DNA from: Nitrosomonadaceae bacterium
GTDB lineage: Bacteria; Pseudomonadota; Gammaproteobacteria; Burkholderiales; Nitrosomonadaceae
Reading direction: 5' to 3'
DNA length: 8,041 nt
NCBI GenBank assembly: GCA_919902625.1
Contig: CAKKRO010000124.1
Coordinates: 1 to 8,041, forward strand
A model generated the notes under the pieces. The model saw nothing but the letters and a program-made list of their open reading frames with translations. It did not search any database and had not been told where the DNA came from. Shown in pieces: positions 1-5,744 of the stretch. The position numbers were made by a program, and so were the translations under genes. The first letter of the stretch is position 1; each line of letters begins with the position of its first letter.

Positions 1-876
1 TTATTTATTAATAGCAGGATTTTTTAAATATTTAAAGAAATCAGACGTAGGTTCAAGAACCATCATATCCCCTTTGTTCTTGAAAGATTGTCTATAAGCA
101 TCCATACTGCGCCAGAAAGCATAAAATTCCGCATCTTTCTGAAAAGATGCGGCATAGGTTGCAGCTGCCTGACTATCGCCATCACCCATCGTTTTCTGAG
201 CTTCACGATAAGCTTCTGCCAGTAAGATTTCACGCTGCCGATCGGCATCAGCACGAATCTTTTCAGATTCAGCAGCGCCCGTAGAACGTAACTCATTGGC
301 CACTCTTTTGCGTTCTGCTTCCATACGTCTATAAACAGATTCACTCACTTCCTGAGGCAAATCCACGCGTTTTAAACGTACATCAACGACTTCTACCCCA
401 ATCGAACGAGCATCAGCGTCTGCCTTCTGACGCATAATCTCCATAATGACATCACGCTCACCTGAGACTACATCATGAACAGTGCGATTACCGAATTCAT
501 CACGCAAGCTTGCGTTTATAGTTTGCGCCAAGCGCGTCTGTGCCAGTCCTTCATCACCACGCACACTGATATAATATTGTTTTACATCTATAATCCGCCA
601 CTTCACAAACAGGTCTACGAGAACATTCTTTTTCTCTGAAGTAATAAAACGTTCAGGTTCTTCTGTGTCCATTGTCAAGATACGTTTTTCAAAATAACGT
701 ACATTTTGTGCGATAGGAATCTTGAAATACAAGCCGGGTTCGGTTTTAACATCGATAACTTCTCCCAACTGGAACAGAATTGCTTGTTGTCGCTCGTCAA
801 CAATATAGATCGCCGAGCTACCCAGAAAAAATATTGCAATGATGATGCCTGAAAATACTGATGTAAAATTTTTCAT
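1..876 (-). CDS. hflC: HflC, SPFH-family modulator of FtsH protease
   Basis: This 291-residue protein is HflC, the partner of HflK. Together they form a large SPFH-domain assembly in the inner membrane that encloses FtsH and limits its access to membrane substrates. Seen here: a single N-terminal membrane segment (about residues 8-26), then YIVDERQQAILFQLGE, which opens the SPFH/Band 7 domain, and a long charged helical stretch (about 185-225, rich in Arg, Glu and Ala) typical of the stalk. It is not itself a protease, despite older names. The ATG follows the hflK stop directly (TAGATG), with GGGAG about 9 bases upstream inside the end of hflK, so translation is probably coupled. The stop codon is at the very edge of the window. 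In many Betaproteobacteria hisZ and purA follow, but that cannot be seen here. Confidence 0.96.
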   Translation of the reverse strand: MKNFTSVFSGIIIAIFFLGSSAIYIVDERQQAILFQLGEVIDVKTEPGLYFKIPIAQNVRYFEKRILTMDTEEPERFITSEKKNVLVDLFVKWRIIDVKQYYISVRGDEGLAQTRLAQTINASLRDEFGNRTVHDVVSGERDVIMEIMRQKADADARSIGVEVVDVRLKRVDLPQEVSESVYRRMEAERKRVANELRSTGAAESEKIRADADRQREILLAEAYREAQKTMGDGDSQAAATYAASFQKDAEFYAFWRSMDAYRQSFKNKGDMMVLEPTSDFFKYLKNPAINK

Positions 877-2058
877 CTATCTTATCTCCCGTTCGCGACT
901 ACGAAAAGATTCTCGTGGCCGTATACTGCTATCAGGCATTACTTCCTGTACCGCAGGCTGTACGGCTACAGGCGAGACTGGCGTAGATCCGCTCATATTC
1001 ATTAATTTATCTAGCGGCAAATACAGCAGGTTATTACCATTCTTCTGATCAACAACAATCTTACTGGTATTAGAAAGTACCTGTTGCATCATATCCAGAT
1101 ACAAACGCTCACGTGTGACTTTGGGTGCTTTACTATATTCAGTAAGAATTTGTTCAAAACGACTGGCATCACCCTCTGCGCTAACAATGACTCTTTGTTT
1201 ATAACCCTCAGACTCTTCAATCAATCGGGCGGCATTACCCACAGCCCTTGGAATCACATCATTAGCATAAGCTTGACCTTCATTCTTTTGCCGCTCTCTA
1301 TCTTGTCCTGCTTTTACTGCATCATCAAATGCAGCCTGAACTTGCTCAGGCGGTTGTGCATTTTGCATTGTTACTCTACTGATAGAAATACCAATTTCAT
1401 AGCGATCCAGAATCCTTTGCATCAATTGTGTTGCATTGGCAGCAACTTGCTCACGGCCTTCATAAAGGACATAGTCCATTTTACTTTTACCAATTACTTC
1501 TCTAATTGCGGTTTCAGCCGCCTGAAGAACTGCTTCATCAGGATTTCTATTTTTAAAGAGAAAATTCTCTGGATTATTCAGGATATATTGCACAGCAAAC
1601 TGAATATCGATAATGTTCTCATCATCGGTCAACATTAACGCTTCTCTGAGTACTTTACTTCTTACATTATTACGGTAACCAATCTCAACCGTACGAACCT
1701 GGCTGACATTCACTATTTCAACTTTCTCAACGGGATAAGGCAAATGCCAGCGCAAGCCTGCCGGCGTAGTGTCAGAATATTGACCGAAACGCAGCACAAC
1801 ACCTCTATGGCCCTCGTCCACAATATAAAATCCGCTAGCCAGCCACACTACCGCCAGCAAACCCAAAATCAACGCAATATTACCGCCACTCTGTTGCTTA
1901 GGACCTTTGCCACGCGAACCCTCGTCGCCCCCGCCGCCGCCTTTCTTTTGTCCAAAAATATTATTGATCTTTTTATTGACATTACGCAGCACATCGTCCA
2001 GATCTGGTGGACCAGAATCGCCTTTGTTTTTTCCCCATTGTGGATCATTTAATCCCAT
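877..2058 (-). CDS. hflK: HflK, SPFH-family modulator of FtsH protease
   Basis: This 393-residue protein is HflK, which co-assembles with HflC around FtsH. Seen here: a short polar cytoplasmic N-terminus (MGLNDPQWGK, typical of HflK), a Gly-rich linker with five glycines at 40-44, one membrane helix at about 60-80, then the SPFH domain from YIVDEGHRGVVLRFGQ (from 78) through a charged coiled region near 265-310. The C-terminus (about 355-393) is Pro/Ser-rich and ends in an Arg/Glu-rich tail, the variable part of the family. The linker is encoded by an unusually GC-rich patch near 1926-1941 in otherwise AT-rich DNA. The start is supported by AGGA 9 bases upstream. The spacer from hflX is 21 bases, so both belong to one operon, and the TAG stop touches the hflC ATG. 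Confidence 0.97.
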   Translation of the reverse strand: MGLNDPQWGKNKGDSGPPDLDDVLRNVNKKINNIFGQKKGGGGGDEGSRGKGPKQQSGGNIALILGLLAVVWLASGFYIVDEGHRGVVLRFGQYSDTTPAGLRWHLPYPVEKVEIVNVSQVRTVEIGYRNNVRSKVLREALMLTDDENIIDIQFAVQYILNNPENFLFKNRNPDEAVLQAAETAIREVIGKSKMDYVLYEGREQVAANATQLMQRILDRYEIGISISRVTMQNAQPPEQVQAAFDDAVKAGQDRERQKNEGQAYANDVIPRAVGNAARLIEESEGYKQRVIVSAEGDASRFEQILTEYSKAPKVTRERLYLDMMQQVLSNTSKIVVDQKNGNNLLYLPLDKLMNMSGSTPVSPVAVQPAVQEVMPDSSIRPRESFRSREREIR

Positions 2059-2079
2059 AATAATTCCTGTTCCGTTCGT

Positions 2080-3258
2080 TCAAAAAAGTTCTTGTACCGT
2101 AGCACAACCTCCAATTACTTTCTTAATATCTGTAGATTTCTCATACGCTTTCTCGGAGTTCTCTACGATTGCCTCCTCCAATGCTTGTCTCACAAACTCG
2201 AGACCATCACCAGTCTTTGCACTTAACCGAATGCGTGATATTCTACCATACTCATCCCGTGTGCAACCCTTGCTATCTGCTGCCATATTATTCAGATCAA
2301 TCTTATTTAAGATTAAAATTTGAGGAATATCATTAGCACCGATTTCTTTTAAGATTCTATTAACCTCTCCAGTTTGTTCATCACGATTGGGGTTGCTGGC
2401 ATCTACCACGTGCAGCAGTATATCGGCCTGCGTAGTTTCTTCAAGCGTTGCGCGAAAAGCTGCTATCAGTGTATGCGGTAATTCTCGAATAAATCCCACT
2501 GTATCTGAAATTACTACCGAACTACCTTCTGCAAGAAATAATTTTCGTGTCGTTGTATCCAGCGTAGCAAATAACTGATCAGCGACATATGATTGTGTGC
2601 GTGCCAATTTATTAAACAGTGTCGATTTCCCCGCGTTGGTATAACCGACAATGGATACCGACAGTACTTGCATACGCTGCCTTGATCGTCTTTGAACATT
2701 ACGCTGACGTTGAAGATTAGATAGTTTCTCTTTAAGTAATTTAACTCGCTTTCTAATTAACCGGCGATCTGTTTCTAATTGCGTTTCACCAGGTCCTCGC
2801 AAACCAATACCGCCCTTTTGTCGTTCAAGATGCGTCCACCCACGCACGAGACGGGTTGCAAGATGCTCAAGCTGTGCCAGTTCCACTTGCAGCTTTCCTT
2901 CATAGCTTTTGGCTCTTTGAGCAAAAATATCCAGAATCAAACTGGTTCGATCAATAATATTGCAGTTAAAGCGTAAGGATAAGTTACGTTGCTGAGCTGG
3001 AGATAAGTCATGGTTAAATATAACCAGAGACGCATCAGTTCGTATGATGGCCTGCGCTATCTCATCAACTTTTCCGCTCCCAACATAGGTTGCAGAATCA
3101 GGGTGGGAGCGTTTGCCTTCAACTACCGCCACCACTTGAATCTTATCGCTAATAGCTAACTGTTGTAACTCTTGCAGGCGATCATCTTGTGTACCACTAC
3201 CAGAACCAAAATCGAGACTAACTAAGATAGCTGTATTCGTGGCTTTTAATTTATGCAT
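2080..3258 (-). CDS. hflX: HflX, ribosome-associated GTPase
   Basis: HflX is a GTPase that binds the 50S subunit and 70S ribosomes. In E. coli it splits stalled ribosomes, notably under heat stress. Seen here in 392 residues: an N-terminal HflX-specific domain with YVGSGKVDEI (about 58-67), the conserved GLRGPGETQLETDRR segment (152-166) leading into a coiled helix, then the G domain. Its motifs are G1 GYTNAGKST (205-213), switch I TLDTTTR (232-238), G3 DTVGF (252-256), G4 NKID (318-321) and G5 SAKTG (346-350). All nucleotide-binding residues look intact. It is somewhat shorter than the E. coli protein, mainly at the ends. The start lies 15 bases after the hfq stop and has only a weak GGGT just before it, so coupling to hfq translation is likely. 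The link to lambda lysogeny in the gene name is historical. Confidence 0.97.
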   Translation of the reverse strand: MHKLKATNTAILVSLDFGSGSGTQDDRLQELQQLAISDKIQVVAVVEGKRSHPDSATYVGSGKVDEIAQAIIRTDASLVIFNHDLSPAQQRNLSLRFNCNIIDRTSLILDIFAQRAKSYEGKLQVELAQLEHLATRLVRGWTHLERQKGGIGLRGPGETQLETDRRLIRKRVKLLKEKLSNLQRQRNVQRRSRQRMQVLSVSIVGYTNAGKSTLFNKLARTQSYVADQLFATLDTTTRKLFLAEGSSVVISDTVGFIRELPHTLIAAFRATLEETTQADILLHVVDASNPNRDEQTGEVNRILKEIGANDIPQILILNKIDLNNMAADSKGCTRDEYGRISRIRLSAKTGDGLEFVRQALEEAIVENSEKAYEKSTDIKKVIGGCATVQELF

Positions 3259-3273
3259 ACCCGAATACAGGCA

Positions 3274-3519
3274 TTAAGTATCATGGGTTTCCATTGTTTC
3301 AATAGGGATAGTAACTGCTCTTGCAGGCACCACTGTGGAGATGGCATGTTTGTATACCATTTGCGTAACTGAGTTCTTCAACAGCACCACGTATTGATCA
3401 AATGAATCAATTTGTCCTTGCAATTTAATACCATTCACTAAATATATAGATACCGGAATATGCTCCTTCCGTAATATATTTAGAAACGGATCTTGCAGTA
3501 ACTGCCCTTTGTTACCCAT
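3274..3519 (-). CDS. hfq: Hfq, Sm-like RNA chaperone
   Basis: Hfq is a homohexameric RNA chaperone that pairs small RNAs with mRNAs and affects mRNA stability and translation. The 81 residues hold the whole Sm core: QDPFLN (9-14, proximal face), the rim patch RKEH (17-20), Sm1 around GQIDSFDQYVVLL (35-47) and Sm2 YKHAISTVVP (56-65) with the conserved Tyr-Lys-His. The C-terminal tail after residue 65 is only about 16 residues, far shorter than in E. coli, as is common in Betaproteobacteria. RKEH replaces the E. coli RRER rim, so one rim arginine is Lys and another His. The start is well supported by GGGAG 7 bases upstream. It is the first gene of hfq-hflX-hflK-hflC. Neither miaA nor der precedes it here, so the operon probably has its own promoter in the 277-base gap. 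Confidence 0.98.
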   Translation of the reverse strand: MGNKGQLLQDPFLNILRKEHIPVSIYLVNGIKLQGQIDSFDQYVVLLKNSVTQMVYKHAISTVVPARAVTIPIETMETHDT

Positions 3520-3525
3520 CGGTAA

Positions 3526-3557
3526 CTCCCTATTCTAATTATTTGTTATTGGAATAG
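3526..3557 (-). promoter_or_regulatory. hfq leader hairpin abutting the ribosome binding site
   Basis: On the minus strand CTATTC (3557-3552) and GAATAG (3535-3530) are perfect inverted arms around a 16-base A-rich loop, CAATAACAAATAATTA. The last G of the stem is also the first G of the hfq Shine-Dalgarno GGGAG (3530-3526). The loop contains AAT-AAC-AAA, three A-R-N triplets of the kind the distal face of Hfq binds. The stem is short and AU-rich, so the fold is marginal. Autoregulation is an inference from Hfq biology in E. coli. Confidence 0.3.
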
Positions 3558-3662
3558 CGACTCTACTTTATTTTTTAATGTAAATCTACATCAGATTGTG
3601 CTAATACAGCAAATCTATGTATTAATTCAATTATTTTAGGTAATTCTATAGTCAGTGCAAAT

Positions 3663-3692
3663 ATAATAACCGAGCAGAACCGGCCATCACAA
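3663..3692 (-). promoter_or_regulatory. Candidate sigma-70 promoter for the hfq operon
   Basis: On the minus strand TTGTGA (3692-3687, four of six matches to the -35 consensus) and TATTAT (3668-3663, five of six) are separated by 18 bases. Transcription would begin near 3656, giving a leader of about 137 bases. It lies immediately downstream of the long hairpin behind the peroxidase gene. A second, poorer pair is TTGCAC (3660-3655) and TAAAAT (3638-3633). In AT-rich DNA such matches arise by chance, so this is only a best guess. Confidence 0.3.
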
Positions 3693-3695
3693 TGT

Positions 3696-3733
3696 TACAA
3701 ACATCCAAGCCTCACACAGCTCGGATGTTTGTA
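3696..3733 (-). terminator. Long stem-loop after the peroxidase gene
   Basis: The arms TACAAACATCC and GGATGTTTGTA form 11 perfect pairs. On the minus-strand RNA a G-U wobble and three more pairs (AGC/GCU) extend this to 15 continuous pairs closed by an 8-base loop. On the plus-strand RNA the wobble position is an A-C mismatch, so the structure fits minus-strand transcripts better. It lies 64 bases past the peroxidase stop. There is no T-tract after it on either strand, so it is not a textbook intrinsic terminator. It could be an mRNA 3'-end stabiliser, a Rho-associated end or a protein site. Confidence 0.45.
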
Positions 3734-3796
3734 CTTTGACTTCCACTTCAATAATAAAATTTCAACAAAATTGCTTTTGCATCTAAATTTTAAGAA

Positions 3797-4789
3797 TTAA
3801 AATGGAGCAGGTCTTGGAGTACTGTTATTAGAAGGCGGTAAAATAGGCAATTTAAAATCAGGTTGCTCACCCGTCAGTGTTTTCAAGAAAGCAACTATGC
3901 TATCGATTTCCTTCTTGTTGAAATCACGATCTAATTGCACTTTACCCATCGTCTTTACAGCATCCTCTAATGTTGCCGCCGCACCATCATGAAAGTATGG
4001 ATAAGTTAATTCAATATTACGCAAAGTGGGTACTTTGAAAACATTTAAGTCTGTTTCTTTTCCAGTAACAGCTTTTCTGCCTTCCGCTTTGCTTGCTGTT
4101 TTATAGGGGTGATGTACACCGAATTTCTGATAAAGCGCGCCACCTACAGCAGGGCCATTATGACAACCGGCACAACCGCTACTCTTAAATAGCTCATATC
4201 CTTCCATTTCTTGTTGATTCAATGCTTTCTTGTCACCCTCTAGCCACTTATCAAAGCGTGAACCCGGTGTTACTAAAGTCTCTTCAAAGGCGGCTATTGC
4301 ACTGGTTACCCGATCAATATCAACCTGATCAGAGCCAAATGCTTTCTCAAAATGGGCGCGATATTGAGGAATGGATTGTAATACTTCAACAGCCACTTTA
4401 TGCGTTGAGGCCATCTCTCCCGGATTTGCAATCGGGCCACCGGCTTGCTCTTTTAAGTCTTTAGCACGCCCATCCCAGAATTGAGCCAAATTCATACTGG
4501 CATTTAATACAGTTGGCGCATTAATAGGTCCTTGTTGCCACGCATGGCCAATAGAAGTCGGAATATTGTCTGTCCCCCCCATACTGAGATTATGGCAAGA
4601 GTTACAAGAAATAAAGCCAGATTTTGATAAACGCGGATCAAAAAACAACATTTTACCCAACTCAACCATATCAGCATTTTTTATTTTTGCAGCCTTAATG
4701 GGTTGGATAGGTTCATTGGCTGAAACATTAATCGAAGTGACAAAAACGCCAATCGATAGCAGCGATGCAACCAGTGTACGTATCTTCAT
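3797..4789 (-). CDS. ccp: Periplasmic di-heme cytochrome c peroxidase
   Basis: This 330-residue secreted enzyme reduces hydrogen peroxide to water with electrons from small c-type cytochromes. Seen here: a Sec signal peptide (MKIR, hydrophobic 5-20, cleavage near VSA, 22-24), heme site 1 CNSCH (62-66), the conserved IGHAW segment (His82, aligning with the dissociable distal histidine of related enzymes), QFWDGR (103-108) with a candidate catalytic glutamate at 114, heme site 2 CAGCH (206-210), and PTLRNIELTYPYFHDG followed by Met281, the expected axial ligand of the high-potential heme. From memory it closely matches the Nitrosomonas europaea enzyme, which is reported to be active without prior reduction. 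The start at 4789 is chosen over an in-frame GTG at 4852 because GGGAG lies 8 bases upstream and the signal peptide begins there. The GTG has no ribosome binding site. A terminator-like hairpin precedes the gene. Confidence 0.96.
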   Translation of the reverse strand: MKIRTLVASLLSIGVFVTSINVSANEPIQPIKAAKIKNADMVELGKMLFFDPRLSKSGFISCNSCHNLSMGGTDNIPTSIGHAWQQGPINAPTVLNASMNLAQFWDGRAKDLKEQAGGPIANPGEMASTHKVAVEVLQSIPQYRAHFEKAFGSDQVDIDRVTSAIAAFEETLVTPGSRFDKWLEGDKKALNQQEMEGYELFKSSGCAGCHNGPAVGGALYQKFGVHHPYKTASKAEGRKAVTGKETDLNVFKVPTLRNIELTYPYFHDGAAATLEDAVKTMGKVQLDRDFNKKEIDSIVAFLKTLTGEQPDFKLPILPPSNNSTPRPAPF

Positions 4790-4802
4790 CGGTATTCTCC
4801 CT

Positions 4803-4834
4803 AAAAAAACGGCTGTAATGGCGCAGCCGATTAC
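4803..4834 (-). terminator. Intrinsic terminator in the peroxidase leader, with an alternative fold
   Basis: Read on the minus strand, CGGCTG (4829-4824) and CAGCCG (4815-4810) form a 6-pair GC-rich stem with an 8-base loop, followed directly by seven T residues (4809-4803). This is a near-ideal intrinsic terminator, yet it ends only 13 bases before the peroxidase ATG and touches its ribosome binding site. A competing hairpin pairs GTAAT (4834-4830) with ATTAC (4819-4815) and GGC (4828-4826) with GCC (4822-4820), with a single bulged C. It uses bases from both terminator arms, so the two folds exclude each other. Confidence 0.7.
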
Positions 4835-4867
4835 GCCTGATGAAACACCCACAAATGGGAATTTTAT

Positions 4868-4897
4868 AAAAACAGAACGAAGTAGCGATACTTCGTT
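4868..4897 (-). terminator. Intrinsic terminator of rppH
   Basis: On the minus strand a perfect 9-pair stem, AACGAAGTA with TACTTCGTT, closes the tetraloop TCGC and is followed by CTG and five T residues. It lies about 76 bases past the rppH stop and is the natural end of the rppH transcript. The same T-rich stretch runs into TATAAA (4868-4863), which could be a -10 element for the peroxidase gene, but no good -35 box is present at the right distance. Confidence 0.7.
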
Positions 4898-4973
4898 TCT
4901 CCAAAGTTCACAGAATAATTCAAACAGCTCTTTAATGCTTTATACAGCAGAATAACTTTCTACGATAGATGGA

Positions 4974-5534
4974 CTATTCATTTACTTCCAGTTGATCAGT
5001 CAGGAATTCCCTCACTCCCCCGGTTAACTTATTTTTATCATAGCCAATACTTTGACAAGGATCTGTTTTTAACAAACGTGATAGTTCCGTTAACGCCTGC
5101 CTGTAAACTTTGCGTTTAAATTCAACAACCGAATCTAACTCAACCCAATATTGGTTCCAACGCCAGGCATCAAACTCCGGGTGCGCACTTCCGCGCAGTG
5201 AAACGTCACTATCACGTCCTATCAAACGCAACAAATACCAGATTTGTTTCTGTCCCTTATAATTACCACGCCATTCTCGCCTAATCCACCGGTCAGGCAC
5301 TTCGTACCGCAACCAATCCCGCGTACGCCCGACAATCTCAACATGATTTGGGCGCAACCCTACTTCCTCAGTCAACTCCCGATACATAGCCTGCTCAGGA
5401 CTTTCTCCCGACTTAATGCCACCTTGGGGGAATTGCCAAGAATTTTGTCTAATACGTTTGCCCCAAAAAACTTCATTCTTTGAATTCAGCAAGATAATAC
5501 CAACATTGGGGCGATATCCGTTACGATCAATCAT
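4974..5534 (-). CDS. rppH: RppH, RNA 5'-pyrophosphohydrolase (Nudix)
   Basis: RppH removes pyrophosphate from the 5' end of primary transcripts, leaving a monophosphate that opens the mRNA to RNase E decay. The older name is nudH. Seen here in 186 residues: the typical start MIDRNGYRPNVGIILLN, WQFPQGGI (33-40), and a complete Nudix box from Gly38 to Leu60 fitting GX5EX7REUXEEXGU, with Glu53, Glu56 and Glu57 at the same numbers as the E. coli metal ligands. The length is close to the E. coli enzyme, with about ten extra residues at the C-terminus. The ribosome binding site is poor (only TGGGCT upstream). It is divergent from proS, an arrangement common in Betaproteobacteria, and is followed by its own terminator. 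Di-adenosine polyphosphate hydrolysis is a possible secondary activity of the family. Confidence 0.97.
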   Translation of the reverse strand: MIDRNGYRPNVGIILLNSKNEVFWGKRIRQNSWQFPQGGIKSGESPEQAMYRELTEEVGLRPNHVEIVGRTRDWLRYEVPDRWIRREWRGNYKGQKQIWYLLRLIGRDSDVSLRGSAHPEFDAWRWNQYWVELDSVVEFKRKVYRQALTELSRLLKTDPCQSIGYDKNKLTGGVREFLTDQLEVNE

Positions 5535-5561
5535 TTGAATAGCCCATTTAACTCATCAAAT

Positions 5562-5620
5562 GTATGGATTTTTTCATACTTCATTACAGATTAAAAGTGT
5601 CCATAATACAAAATCCATAC
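5562..5620. repeat. 11-base inverted repeat between rppH and proS
   Basis: GTATGGATTTT (5562-5572) and AAAATCCATAC (5610-5620) are perfect inverted copies separated by 37 bases. A nested CATAC at 5575-5579 can pair with the first GTATG instead. The repeat lies between the two divergent genes, with its left arm 28 bases from the rppH ATG. It could be a dyad operator or an RNA hairpin in the leader of either gene. A further small dyad, CACAT/ATGTG around AAT, is at 5661-5673. I could not identify a convincing promoter for either gene in the 210-base gap. Confidence 0.4.
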
Positions 5621-5642
5621 TTTCACCATAGCCTTTTACCTA

Positions 5643-5654
5643 TCTACGATAGAT
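5643..5654. repeat. 12-base palindromic motif also found after rppH
   Basis: TCTACGATAGAT occurs here and again at 4959-4970, so one copy lies on each side of rppH. The core TCTA-CGA-TAGA is a dyad, and in this copy it extends to ATCTA/TAGAT. In 8 kb one or two identical 12-mers are expected by chance, so its meaning is uncertain. Confidence 0.2.
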
Positions 5655-5744
5655 TATCTACACATAATATGTGGACTAACCCATGCCTAGCCGGGTATTT
5701 CAAGGTAAAATCACCACAATTTTATTATCATAATGGAATCGCTC

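Noticed and set aside
1084..1638. A 184-codon open frame on the plus strand opposite hflK.
   Set aside because: It lies wholly antisense to a clear gene, its translation is Ile/Cys/Leu-rich with no recognisable domain, and it is best explained as a shadow of hflK codon use.
1926..1941. GC-rich GGC-repeat patch as a possible slippage or phase-variation tract.
   Set aside because: It encodes the normal Gly-rich linker of HflK, the repeat is short and imperfect, and the reading frame is intact.
3578..3591. Small dyad ATGTA/TACAT in the hfq leader as an operator.
   Set aside because: Five-base arms in AT-rich DNA are expected by chance, and it matches no operator I can name.
4790..4852. Longer peroxidase start at an in-frame GTG (4852), adding 21 residues.
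   Set aside because: It has no ribosome binding site, would bury the signal peptide, and its codons coincide with the terminator hairpin. ATG at 4789 has GGGAG at good spacing.
5591..5629. A 12-residue open frame (MVKVWILYYGHF) on the minus strand in the rppH leader, as a possible leader peptide.
   Set aside because: The spacing of the GG before it is too short, the peptide has no codon run suggestive of attenuation, and such frames are common by chance.
5733..5744. Earlier in-frame ATG for proS, adding MESL.
   Set aside because: There is no ribosome binding site before it, and the family begins at MRVSQFF. The GGA needed for the later start lies inside this extension.
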